Shown: positions 34,634-42,938 of the stretch, in pieces
How positions within the stretch are numbered: the stretch's first letter is position 1
Layout: every line of letters begins with the position of its first letter
Source: Chloroflexota bacterium
GTDB lineage: Bacteria > Chloroflexota > Dehalococcoidia > JACQUA01
Direction of reading: 5' to 3'
Assembly: GCA_016210565.1 (NCBI GenBank)
Contig: JACQUA010000019.1
Span: 1-59,254, forward strand
Length of the DNA: 59,254 nucleotides
The notes under the pieces: model-generated
What the model was told of the DNA's origin: nothing
What the model saw: the letters and a program-made list of their open reading frames with translations, nothing else
Databases searched by the model: none
Made by a program: the position numbers and the translations under genes

Positions 34634-34832
34634 GACTGACCCTCAATGGATTCCCTCAATAGTAACCGGGAACTAACAGGGTTGTCAATTTCGCGGGGCA
34701 GCCGGGCTTCCCGTGAAGCACCGGAAAGAACGTCGCGGCGACCCCGGAGCGCCCCGGGAGGGGCAAGCCCGCAGCTACGGCTGCCGCGGCACTGCAAGGG
34801 TCTCTTCCTCCAGCCCGTCCGTGGCGCTTCTG

Positions 34833-35309
34833 CTACTTCATTGGCCGCCTGTCGGCGCTGGTCGTTCCTTCGGCCTTATTTGTCCGATCCTCCAGAGCCA
34901 GCACGTCCCCTTCTGAAAGTTCACGAAAACGCTGTAAATAGATTGGAATGGGCCATTCCGGTTGCCCACTGCTGGTTCTGGGAAGGTGCGCCTTACGGAG
35001 AATATAGCGTATTACGACATCGGTGACATCAATTGTCGCGTAGGGAAAATACGCGGAATCCCGTATATCTCCAACGATACAGTACTGTCCGTACTTACTA
35101 TTATCTATCCTCTTTTCATGTATAGTTACGCGGCTGACAAGGTAGCATCGATCTTCATTGCAGGTTACCAAGTATGCCCGGTCTCCGATATCGGTCACCG
35201 TATGAAGTCTCCTTTGGTTTGAATGGTACATAGGTAGGCTTCCAACAAGGCCCTCTTTGACATCCCTGCTGTAATTGGAATGCTTCCACAAGCAGAGTAT
35301 GGATGACAT
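34833..35309 (-). CDS. Hypothetical protein in defence-type island
   Basis: A 158-residue protein that I do not recognise. The core DIGDRAYLVTCNEDRCYLVSRVTIHEKR and YCIVGDIRDSAYFPYA suggests a compact beta-rich domain, possibly PUA/EVE-like. A segment RETVFTKILQRLKSEGG in another frame just upstream (35310-35385) could be a lost N-terminus, implying a frameshift, but this is not certain. Confidence 0.45.
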   Translation of the reverse strand: MSSILCLWKHSNYSRDVKEGLVGSLPMYHSNQRRLHTVTDIGDRAYLVTCNEDRCYLVSRVTIHEKRIDNSKYGQYCIVGDIRDSAYFPYATIDVTDVVIRYILRKAHLPRTSSGQPEWPIPIYLQRFRELSEGDVLALEDRTNKAEGTTSADRRPMK

Positions 35310-35462
35310 GGCAACCCCCTTCGCTCTTAAGCCGTTGCAGGATCTTGGTGAAGACTGTTTCTCTGGTCTTCATGTCTGGCATCTGACGCCCTGGGATGAC
35401 ATCGCTTTGTGACTCCCATGATTGTGCCAATAGCGAAGTGGTTCATCCACTGCTGGCAATTG

Positions 35463-35846
35463 TCAGTCAGCGTTCCTCTTTTGAATATATCTCACGCCAC
35501 CGATATTCTCGAAGTCAATGTCTTGCGTCCACAATGTGGCATCGAGCGCCCGGGCGGTAGCCAGAATGATGCTATCCGCCATTGGTAGGCGCAGGTCTTT
35601 CGACAGTTTCGCGGCGCTAAGAGCCAATGGAACGTTCAAGTCCACAACGCGCCCTCGCGTCATCACGGCCACGGCCTGTAAACCCTCTCGCTCGTCGCGT
35701 TGCTGCAAAATACGCTTGAACACTTCGTAGATGCTGATTGCAGGTGTTACTAACTCGGCAGTGTTTTCAATGGCTGGCGCAAAAAAGTCCGCGTTAACCC
35801 CATCTGCAAAGTATTCCAGCCAACCTGATGAATCAACAACGTTCAT
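35463..35846 (-). CDS. vapC: VapC-family PIN-domain ribonuclease toxin
   Basis: A 127-residue PIN-domain toxin. The four acidic catalytic residues are visible: Asp5 (NVVDSSGWLEY), Glu41 (ISIYEVFKR), Asp91 (LPMADSIILATA) and Asp109/111 (LWTQDIDFEN). Such toxins cleave tRNA or rRNA when unbound. Its ATG overlaps the vapB stop by 4 bp. Confidence 0.92.
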   Translation of the reverse strand: MNVVDSSGWLEYFADGVNADFFAPAIENTAELVTPAISIYEVFKRILQQRDEREGLQAVAVMTRGRVVDLNVPLALSAAKLSKDLRLPMADSIILATARALDATLWTQDIDFENIGGVRYIQKRNAD

Positions 35847-36049
35847 ACGCGGTCTGTTTCCCGCTCGACGTCGGTATCAATCCCTTTGAGAAAGCCGCGC
35901 ATTTCCTTAACGGGTCTGACCATTATCAGCTCGATGCGACCCTGGTAGGGAATGACCTGGACTTTTTGACCGGGCTTAATCCCTAGCGACTCACGGATAG
36001 ATCGGGGAATCACAACCTGAAACTTGGGGGAAACCGTTACAGTTTCCAT
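35843..36049 (-). CDS. vapB: VapB-family AbrB/MazE-like antitoxin
   Basis: A 68-residue SpoVT/AbrB-fold DNA-binding antitoxin: METVTVSPKFQVVIPRSIRESLGIKPGQKVQVIPYQGRIELI. GGAGG just upstream fixes the ATG at 36049; the longer frame would add 17 unsupported residues. It represses its own operon and neutralises VapC. A near-copy lies at 42628-42834. Confidence 0.9.
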   Translation of the reverse strand: METVTVSPKFQVVIPRSIRESLGIKPGQKVQVIPYQGRIELIMVRPVKEMRGFLKGIDTDVERETDRV

Positions 36050-36197
36050 GCTGCCTCCAGATCGATAAGTAGTTCGTAATACGCAATTCCATTCTATCAT
36101 AGATTCCCTGGCGGCGCACGGACGCGATACGGGAATTATTCGTGGGGTGTGGGGGCGGTGAGGGCCGGACAGCCAGTGCTCTTGGTTTGTATCCTGT

Positions 36198-38735
36198 TCA
36201 GTCCTTAATCATCGCGTTCAGCTTAGCTTGCCACTCGTCTTCGGGCAGGACTTCGAAGCGCAATATTTTGTCTTTGATCTCCAACCCCAGTTCATCCCGG
36301 TTCCGTGACTTCGCCTCCCGGGTGCAAAGGTCAAAAACCTTGCGGATGTAGTTCGTCCTGTCATTGTCCTTCAGATGCAGGCCCTTGGTTTCCACCACGT
36401 AGATGCGGTCGCAGTCCGTTCCGGTTTCTTTGTCGGTGGTGGTGAAGATGAAATCGGGGTAAATGCGGTGCTGCCGCCAGGCCTGGATGGAGTAATCCTG
36501 CCGCGCCCGGTTGCGGTACCAGAAGAAGAGGCGGTGCTGGTTTTCGAGATACCAGGCAACGGCCTTTTCCGTCTCGTTGAAGTCTTCCACCGGAACAAAC
36601 TCAAAGAGGCTTTCCATAAGCTGGCTCCCATCCCGGCGGTTCAGTGTCGTGGCCTCCGGTTTGACCAGGATGGATTTCGGGAAGCTCCAATCGAGGTTAT
36701 TACCGATGATCAGGAACCGCAGCTCGTCTTTTTCCATCATGTACCGGAAGACCTTTTCCGCCAGCCGGTCTTTCTCCGCGTGAAGCTGCTTGCGCAGCTC
36801 TTCGATGATGAAGACGAAGTTGCTGGCAATCTGGCGCTCGGCGTCTTTCCCATCGCCCGGCTTCTCGCGAAAATGGCGCAAAACCCTGCTGGCGAATTCA
36901 TGCGCCTGCCAGGGGTTGGGCACGATGTCGCCAAGCTGACGGGTCATGAACACCGTATCAACGCGAATGCCCCCCTCTTTCAAATCCCTTTCGCCCCTGG
37001 TCGCAATGGTCCGGTATCTTTCGTCGCTCAGGGTGATGTCGATTGCCCGGTCCTTGCCTTCGTACCCAGACAGCGTCAGGTTCATGACCGGTTTCAGGTC
37101 CACCTCGCGCCAGGGAATCCTCGGAGCGATGTCCATGTCGTAGTTGACCGGCCTCCAGGGGCCTCCGTTCTTTACCATAAAGACGGGCAGTAGCGTCCTG
37201 GACGCTACGCCCTTGAACCGTTCCCGAACATCGAAGAGCTTCTCCTGCTTCGCCTCCCCTTCGCCGCCGCGCTCGTCACGACTGGCAATGTGGTCGCGCA
37301 GGTCGCCCAGGCCCTCCTGATCGAACCCCTCCCTGATGCTTTCCAGAAGTGAACTCGCCCGCTGCTGGAAGCAAAAGACATAGCTTTCGTCCAGCTCGCG
37401 CACCCGTGTCTTGCGGGCGTAGGGCTGGCGCAGGATTCGCCCCACAAGCTGCGTGAGGGCGTTCTTGGATGAGGGATTGGTAAGGATCACCAGGACGTAG
37501 GCAAAGGAGCAGTCCCAACCTTCTTGAAGCGCCTGTTTGGTGATGATGTAGCGGATGTTGCAGTCGCGCGTCAGCAGTCCGCCGGTGTCATCCACCTCTT
37601 TGAGCTCGTCTTTCTCGCTGGTTTTGACGGCGATTTGATCCGCCGGGATGCCCGAGACTTTGATCAGGTGCTCCCGGACCTGCTCGGAATGAATCGGGCG
37701 TCCACCAAGCTGGGCGCTTCCCGTGCGTTCCACCTGTATCAGGCAAATCGGGCGTATGTGAACGCCGGTGTTGGCTTCGTATTCCCGGGCCTTTTCTTGC
37801 AGCCCGTTGCGCCTGTTGATGCCGTCAAGCAAGGTATCTTTCCAGTCCGGGCTCGCCTTGTTGACGACGTGGAGGTCCAGCTTGATCATGTCCTCGCGGT
37901 GGAGCTCGCGGCCCGAAATATCCACCAGCACATTGCTTTGTGTAGGCGTCGCCGAAAGCTCAACGATCAAACAGGGATTGAAGCCGCGCAGGGTCTCCTG
38001 CGCCCCTTCGCTGTAGGCCTTATGTCCTTCGTCGAGGACGATCACCGGCGCCAGCATTCTCAGGGTGTTGCCCAGCGATGTCTTAATCTGCTTGCCCCAG
38101 AAGCCGCTTTCCTTTTCGTAGGTGTCCAGGTTCGGAAAACGTTTGAGGAGGGCCTCGTGGGCCTTGATGTCATCCTCCGGCGGAAAGAAGTCCTGAAAGC
38201 CGCCGCTGTCCTTGAAAACCTTCAACGTCTCTTTGGTTTTCCGGTTGGCCGAAGGCAGCATCAGCATCATCACCACCAGGTTCTCCTGCACGTCCACTGG
38301 CGAGAAACGGTCGGTCTTCTCCAGGATCACCGTGTGGCCTCCGCTGGCCAGGTCGAGATGCTGCCGGTAGGGGTGATCCTTATCCCCCAAGCTCTTGATC
38401 GTCTGCCGGTAAATCTGCGTGGTGGGAACGATCCACAGCACCAGGCCGGTTTTCCGCTTGAGGTAGACCATGTTCACCAGGTCGACCGCCTTCACCGCCA
38501 GCAGCGTCTTGCCCCCGCCGGTGGGGACCTTCAGGCAGAAGGCAGGCAGGTACTGGCCGACGCCGTTCTTTCGCGGGACATAGCGCCCGCGAACCGCCGC
38601 CTTTTCCCATGCCTTGGCCGGGAAGTCTATTTCAAGGTCCGGTCTTTCGTCGGCCTTTTTGCGCCACTCGGCCAGGTGTTCCAGATAGTTCCTGATCTCG
38701 GCCAGCGCTCTTAGCTGGAATTCCTTCAGTTGCAT
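36198..38735 (-). CDS. Type III restriction enzyme, Res subunit
   Basis: An 845-residue superfamily-2 helicase-nuclease. Walker A KVPTGGGKTLL is at about 69-79, Walker B is IVLDEGHKAYSEG, then motif III VELSATPTQ, and the motif VI-like ALTQLVGRILRQPYARKT. Near the end, HRIYPDFIFTTTDKETG and IYVVETKGLH fit the PD-(D/E)xK endonuclease (Asp, Glu-x-Lys). It acts with the Mod subunit encoded just upstream (3 bp gap) and cuts unmethylated DNA in an ATP-dependent way. Confidence 0.9.
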   Translation of the reverse strand: MQLKEFQLRALAEIRNYLEHLAEWRKKADERPDLEIDFPAKAWEKAAVRGRYVPRKNGVGQYLPAFCLKVPTGGGKTLLAVKAVDLVNMVYLKRKTGLVLWIVPTTQIYRQTIKSLGDKDHPYRQHLDLASGGHTVILEKTDRFSPVDVQENLVVMMLMLPSANRKTKETLKVFKDSGGFQDFFPPEDDIKAHEALLKRFPNLDTYEKESGFWGKQIKTSLGNTLRMLAPVIVLDEGHKAYSEGAQETLRGFNPCLIVELSATPTQSNVLVDISGRELHREDMIKLDLHVVNKASPDWKDTLLDGINRRNGLQEKAREYEANTGVHIRPICLIQVERTGSAQLGGRPIHSEQVREHLIKVSGIPADQIAVKTSEKDELKEVDDTGGLLTRDCNIRYIITKQALQEGWDCSFAYVLVILTNPSSKNALTQLVGRILRQPYARKTRVRELDESYVFCFQQRASSLLESIREGFDQEGLGDLRDHIASRDERGGEGEAKQEKLFDVRERFKGVASRTLLPVFMVKNGGPWRPVNYDMDIAPRIPWREVDLKPVMNLTLSGYEGKDRAIDITLSDERYRTIATRGERDLKEGGIRVDTVFMTRQLGDIVPNPWQAHEFASRVLRHFREKPGDGKDAERQIASNFVFIIEELRKQLHAEKDRLAEKVFRYMMEKDELRFLIIGNNLDWSFPKSILVKPEATTLNRRDGSQLMESLFEFVPVEDFNETEKAVAWYLENQHRLFFWYRNRARQDYSIQAWRQHRIYPDFIFTTTDKETGTDCDRIYVVETKGLHLKDNDRTNYIRKVFDLCTREAKSRNRDELGLEIKDKILRFEVLPEDEWQAKLNAMIKD

Positions 38736-38738
38736 CCG

Positions 38739-40361
38739 TCACCGCGTAAGTTCATAAATCTCAAAGGGAAGTTGCGCGAAATCTATCCGTTGCCGGTCGA
38801 GGTGGTCCTGGTCCAGGTACTTCGTCGGGGCGAAGACCAGCCGCCGCTTGTCCGGCTTGAGGGGAGGCAGGGCTTCCGCCACCTCCAGTGTCAGGGCCAG
38901 GCTCTTCAACTTTTCAATGTCCGGTTCGTAAAACAGGAAGACCTGGCAGTTCCGGCTCTCGCCGATGAACCGGGTTTCCCGGTTAACGGCGCTGTCATCG
39001 AATTCCTCGCCGGTCGCCGTGTAGAACACGTACCGCGCCAGCTCATTGTAGGTGGGCAGGTCGGGGCCTTCAAGAATGCTTTCGAGTTCGATCGGTTTGC
39101 CGAGTTCAAAGAAGCTGAACGTCCCGCCGAGCCCGTTTCTGAGAGCTTCGTCTTTGGCCTGCGGCGCGCCTATTATCACCCGGCGCACCCGTTCCGCCGT
39201 GATCGAATCAGCGTAGTCCTCGCACTCGACCAAGATGAAACGCCGGTTGCCCCCGTCCTTGGCATTCAGGGACAGCGTGGCCTGCGCGCTCGGGGCTGTT
39301 CCCGCAAACGAGTCGAGGACCAGCGTTTCTTCTTCGGGGTCGGTACTCAGTCGGAGGATACGCTCGATGAGTTTCGTCGGCTTAAGCGTAGTGAATTCTC
39401 GGTAGTCATTTGGGAATATCTGAAGAAGCTCCTTCTTTGCCTCCTGGGTGTGACCAACTTCGCCATAAGTCCATATGGTCTCTGGCACCAGACCCTGCTT
39501 GACCTCAGATAGAAACCGCTTGATGGCTGGCACTTGGTTGGCATCCTCTCCCCACCAAATTCTACGATCCTTGTCCAGACGCCGGAGACTGTCTTCTGAG
39601 TAGCGCCAGTAGTTACCTGGCGGCGGGCCAAGGATCATTCGGCCTCCGGGACATTTGATGGAGTACTTCCCCTTGCTATAAGGATTACGGGCCGACAGGT
39701 CTCCCGGCTTCCAGTCTCCGCGGGGGTCTTGGTCAGGGTTCGAGTACCGTGCGTCCTGAGCGCTTGTGCGAGGCAGCAACCCAATCTCCCACTGCGGCTT
39801 TGACTTGGCGTAGACCACAATAAAGTCGTGGTTCTCCGAGAAGTACTTCGCCGTGCTTTTCGGCGAATACACCTTTTCCCAGATCACTGTGGCAATGAAA
39901 TTGTGTTCTCCGAAAATCTCATCCATCAGCATCCGCAGATGATGAACCTCGTTGTCGTCAATGGAGATGAAGATCACCCCACCCTCGGCCATAAGCTCCC
40001 GAAGCAGTTTCAACCTCGGCATCATCATGCATAGCCACTTGTCATGGCGGGTGAGGTCCTCGCGGTCGACCACCTTGCCCAGCCACTCCTGCATCATCGG
40101 GGAGTTCACATTGTCGTTGTAGGCCCAGTTTTCGTTGCCGGTATTGTAAGGCGGGTCGATATAGATGCACTTGATCTTTCCGGCATACAGCGGCAGCAGG
40201 GCCTTCAGGGCCTTCAGGTTGTCGCCGTGGATGATCAGGTTGTCGTGGAGGCTGACCTTGTCGGTCAGGCTCTTCTCTTTGACCGGGACCAGCTCGTGGT
40301 ACTTCACCAGCAAATGGTGATTCTGGACGAAGGTTTTTCCCTTAAACTGTAGCTGCGCCAT
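38739..40361 (-). CDS. Type III DNA methyltransferase, Mod subunit
   Basis: A 540-residue beta-class adenine methyltransferase. The catalytic DPPY (residues 69-72, in CIYIDPPYNTGNENWAYND) comes first and the AdoMet loop later, as in Mod proteins. That loop reads DSFAGTAPSAQATL (352-359) instead of the usual FAGSGTT form. ATG 40361 follows GGAAAAGGAC. It gives sequence recognition to the restriction complex. The C-terminal third (about 420-540) is probably the target-recognition and assembly part. Confidence 0.88.
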   Translation of the reverse strand: MAQLQFKGKTFVQNHHLLVKYHELVPVKEKSLTDKVSLHDNLIIHGDNLKALKALLPLYAGKIKCIYIDPPYNTGNENWAYNDNVNSPMMQEWLGKVVDREDLTRHDKWLCMMMPRLKLLRELMAEGGVIFISIDDNEVHHLRMLMDEIFGEHNFIATVIWEKVYSPKSTAKYFSENHDFIVVYAKSKPQWEIGLLPRTSAQDARYSNPDQDPRGDWKPGDLSARNPYSKGKYSIKCPGGRMILGPPPGNYWRYSEDSLRRLDKDRRIWWGEDANQVPAIKRFLSEVKQGLVPETIWTYGEVGHTQEAKKELLQIFPNDYREFTTLKPTKLIERILRLSTDPEEETLVLDSFAGTAPSAQATLSLNAKDGGNRRFILVECEDYADSITAERVRRVIIGAPQAKDEALRNGLGGTFSFFELGKPIELESILEGPDLPTYNELARYVFYTATGEEFDDSAVNRETRFIGESRNCQVFLFYEPDIEKLKSLALTLEVAEALPPLKPDKRRLVFAPTKYLDQDHLDRQRIDFAQLPFEIYELTR

Positions 40362-40452
40362 GTCCTTTTCCTTCCCTGCGGCGTCTTGCGAGATCCCGTC
40401 GGTATACAAGCAGACCCGCCCCGGAATGCCGCCCTTTCATTGCCAGGAAAAT

Positions 40453-40580
40453 GGGTCTGTCACCCTGAGCGGAGTCGAAGGGTCTTTCGTCCCCACCCAC
40501 CCGAAAGAACTTGTCCTGAGCGGAGCGAAGGATTCTTCGACTGCGCTCGCTCCGCTCGCTTCGCTCAGAATGACAGGGCC
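40453..40580. repeat. REP-like inverted repeat
   Basis: Ends TCACCCTGAGCGGAGTCGAA and CGCTTCGCTCAGAATGACAG with inner GAAAGAACTTGTCCTGAGCG. Same family as 2959-3055, 6878-7010, 56865-57000 and 58937-59053. Confidence 0.8.
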
Positions 40581-40649
40581 TGCGGCCATTTTCATTGTTC
40601 ATGGTGCGCCTCAAGCACATGGGTGATTGCTTCTGCCGCCCCTTAGAGC

Positions 40650-41111
40650 TCAGTAGCGCGGCAGCTTCCTCGCGGCTGGCAGCACCTGCGAGGCAAGGGC
40701 CAATGTGTCTCTGGCGTAGTCGAGCCAGGACTGCTTTCCGACCGATGTGAGATATTGACGACCCAGGCGATAGTCGGCGAGAACCCGCGCTTCCTTAAGC
40801 TGGTCCAGTTGCTGCGACAGGGAGACGCTCTTCTCGGAAGCGGCAAAGATTATGACTTCGTGACTCCCCGCCAGACCGCGCTGCTGTTTCTGGAGCCTGG
40901 CTTTCTTTCTTATCATCTTGGTCACCGTTCCCGTCAACAGGCTCCCGTCAAGGCCAAACAGCCTGTCACGCGTTGTGAGGAACACGGCGTAATAGGCCCT
41001 GCTGATGGCGCTGCGGAGGCTCGCTTCATCCGCGGCAGTATCCCGGACTATGTCGGCGGCGAAACCGAAGAAGTGTTCCGGGTCAAACGAGGGCGGACTT
41101 TGGGTAGCTAT
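40650..41111 (-). CDS. HEPN-domain protein, apparent ATA start
   Basis: A protein of about 153 residues if read from ATA 41111. The segment ADEASLRSAISRAYYAVFLTTRDRL is a typical HEPN core (RAYYAVF), often found in nucleotide-binding or RNase toxins of defence systems. No ATG, GTG or TTG precedes this core in the frame; the first is GTG 40985, inside RAYYAVF. ATA 41111 overlaps the stop of the upstream gene (CATAG) and gives a natural MATQSPPSFDPEHFFGFAAD-like N-terminus if read as Met. No clear Rx4-6H catalytic motif is seen, so activity is uncertain. Confidence 0.65.
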   Translation of the reverse strand: MATQSPPSFDPEHFFGFAADIVRDTAADEASLRSAISRAYYAVFLTTRDRLFGLDGSLLTGTVTKMIRKKARLQKQQRGLAGSHEVIIFAASEKSVSLSQQLDQLKEARVLADYRLGRQYLTSVGKQSWLDYARDTLALASQVLPAARKLPRY

Positions 41112-41677
41112 GACCAGTACACCCGCAAAGAAATGTTCCGCAGGAAAGTGGCGCGGCGGTGTTCGTCGACGGTGCGGAGCCAGTCCTGGAAGTCCTTTTC
41201 CAGACTATCCCAGAAGGCGATGGACTGCGCGGCGTTTGCCCTGACGAATAGCCGCAGCAAGGCGCGGGCCTTATTCTCCTCAGGGTCCCGGAAGACCGAC
41301 ACGATAGTTCGCTCCACCGGGAATCCCGTCTGAAGGGCCCGGGAAACCACGATGGCCCATAACTTCTGGATCATCTCGCGAACCGTCGAAGTCAGGACGG
41401 GATCATGGGTTTCCAGCCCCTCTAATGGCGGAATCCTGGGGAATTCCGACCGCTCGCCCGGTTCGTGACCGGGCTGCCGGTATGGCGACTCTATGAATGT
41501 TACAGCCGGGACCTTGACAGAAGGAAGCTGTCCTGTTTCGCCTCCGTAGGCTGGCGGGGTTTCAGCAATCTTCCAGAATGGGGCGCGGTTGGGTGATTCC
41601 AGATACGGCTTCTCAATGTCCGGGAAATCGGCCCTTGTTCCGGTTCCGTCTGGCCGTTCGTCTATGTGCAAAGTCAT
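41108..41677 (-). CDS. Hypothetical protein, middle gene of an unknown operon
   Basis: A 189-residue protein that I do not recognise. The N-terminal half is Pro-rich and probably disordered (DFPDIEKPYLESPNRAPFW); the C-terminal half is helical and reads PVLTSTVREMIQKLWAIVVS and VFRDPEENKARALLRLFVRA. The 4 bp overlap with the previous gene and the overlap with the HEPN gene indicate a tight operon. Confidence 0.6.
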   Translation of the reverse strand: MTLHIDERPDGTGTRADFPDIEKPYLESPNRAPFWKIAETPPAYGGETGQLPSVKVPAVTFIESPYRQPGHEPGERSEFPRIPPLEGLETHDPVLTSTVREMIQKLWAIVVSRALQTGFPVERTIVSVFRDPEENKARALLRLFVRANAAQSIAFWDSLEKDFQDWLRTVDEHRRATFLRNISLRVYWS

Positions 41678-42345
41678 GGCTTTTCTATTCGCAGTATGAT
41701 ATCCTTGACGTTGTCGTCAATAACTTTGAATCTGCTCAACACCTCGTCCATCTCTTGTTGACGCCAGACCACCGTAACCCGATAGCGTCTACCGCTGGAG
41801 ACGGGGAAGGGTTCGATTCTGATGTCAAACCAGTCCGGGCTGTTGGGGTCAACGTCAGGCGGGCATAAAGATATACCGAAAACAGTAACGTCGCGCCCCA
41901 GAACCTTCCCCATCGCTTCGACTTTTCCAATTTCCTTGCGCCAGCCTGCGAAAACTTCGAGGGGATTGCGCTGTCCTCTGACCCATCCGTTGCCGTGAAT
42001 TTCAACATAATCCGTGCGTATGCTTGGCGACGGGTCCAGTTCGTCCGTGTAGAACTGTCGCAGGCTTTCAAACTCCTTCAGGACACTTTCAGCAGTTCGC
42101 CCCCTGACACCGAGAATCTTGTTGTCCTGATTGAGAATCAGCTCCACGTCACCTTTCACGGCCAGCGGCTTGCCGGCTTCCAGCGGAGCGCCCAGTGCCA
42201 CCCTCTCCGCAACCACGTAGCCCAGGTTGGGAAGGCGCAGCAGGAGGTCAACGGGGTCCAGGGGGTAAAGAACGTTGGCAAAGCGTTCTATTAGCTGGAT
42301 TGTGACCCAGTTCAGGGTGATGTTCTCCCTCGGATTAGAAGGCAT
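41674..42345 (-). CDS. Hypothetical protein, first gene of an unknown operon
   Basis: A 223-residue protein that I do not recognise. It starts MPSNPRENITLNWVTIQLIE and has an alpha/beta composition with VELILNQDNKILGVRGRTAE and YRVTVVWRQQEMDEVLSRF. An AAAGGGAG ribosome site precedes ATG 42345. It leads a three-gene operon with the next hypothetical and the HEPN gene, beside a type III restriction system. Confidence 0.6.
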   Translation of the reverse strand: MPSNPRENITLNWVTIQLIERFANVLYPLDPVDLLLRLPNLGYVVAERVALGAPLEAGKPLAVKGDVELILNQDNKILGVRGRTAESVLKEFESLRQFYTDELDPSPSIRTDYVEIHGNGWVRGQRNPLEVFAGWRKEIGKVEAMGKVLGRDVTVFGISLCPPDVDPNSPDWFDIRIEPFPVSSGRRYRVTVVWRQQEMDEVLSRFKVIDDNVKDIILRIEKP

Positions 42346-42516
42346 TTTGTATCTCCCTTTGAACCCAGCTCTGCACTAAGCGCGACACAAGATGTTAGCA
42401 CATTCCCGCAGGTCCCAGCAATCCCCCGGAGGTTCACCACGAGGGCCGAGGCTGCGAGGAGAACTCAATGACGCATTTTCGGTTGACCCGTGGAACGGAT
42501 CGTCCTGCTTGCGTTG

Positions 42517-42631
42517 TCAGTTGGCGACTCCCCTTTGAACGTATCTCACTCCCGCAATGCTCTGGAGGTCAAGGGCCTCCCTGCTGTGGCATCAAGTCAT
42601 CGGGGCAGCAGGGTGAATCAACCAGGTTCAT
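42517..42631 (-). pseudogene. Remnant of a second vapC (internal deletion)
   Basis: The first codons read MNLVDS and the last read DLQSIAGVRYVQRGVAN-stop, matching the beginning and end of the intact VapC at 35463-35846 (MNVVDS; DFENIGGVRYIQKRNAD). Between them about 270 bp are missing and the two pieces are in different frames. Its ATG overlaps the stop of the second vapB just as in the intact locus. Confidence 0.8.
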
Positions 42632-42834
42632 ACGCGGTCCATCTCACGCTCGACGTCGGTATTGATCCCCCTGAGAAACCCTCGCATTTTCCTGACGGGT
42701 CTGACTGGAATCAACTCAATGCGACCCTCATAGGGAAAGACCTGGACTTTTTGGCCGGGCTTGATCTTGAGCGACTCACGGACGGACCGGGGAATCACAA
42801 CCTGGAATTTGGCGGAAACCGTCACAATTTCCAC
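42628..42834 (-). CDS. vapB: Second VapB-family AbrB-like antitoxin (orphan)
   Basis: A 68-residue copy of the vapB at 35843-36049: MEIVTVSAKFQVVIPRSVRE and KPGQKVQVFPYEGRIELI. It is intact while its toxin is a remnant. Orphan antitoxins of this kind can still bind the related VapC or the operator of the other locus. Confidence 0.9.
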   Translation of the reverse strand: MEIVTVSAKFQVVIPRSVRESLKIKPGQKVQVFPYEGRIELIPVRPVRKMRGFLRGINTDVEREMDRV

Positions 42835-42938
42835 GCCGCCTCCGGATCGATAAATAATTCGCGATACGCTCTTATTGTATCACGGGTTCCCCGACGGCGC
42901 GCCACGGCCATTTTCATCGTTCACGGTCACGCGGTGGC

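Noticed and set aside
34646..35026. Plus-strand frame with Arg/Pro-rich product
   Set aside because: Low-complexity product, overlaps the opposite gene and repeat DNA, no ribosome site.
35155..35430. Minus-strand frame of 91 codons beside the 34833-35309 gene
   Set aside because: Only its first 20-25 residues (RETVFTKILQRLKSEGG) look protein-like; the rest overlaps the better frame. Mentioned as a possible frameshifted N-terminus only.
37524..38714. Plus-strand open frame of 396 codons
   Set aside because: It lies fully antisense to the type III Res gene, which has all its helicase motifs.
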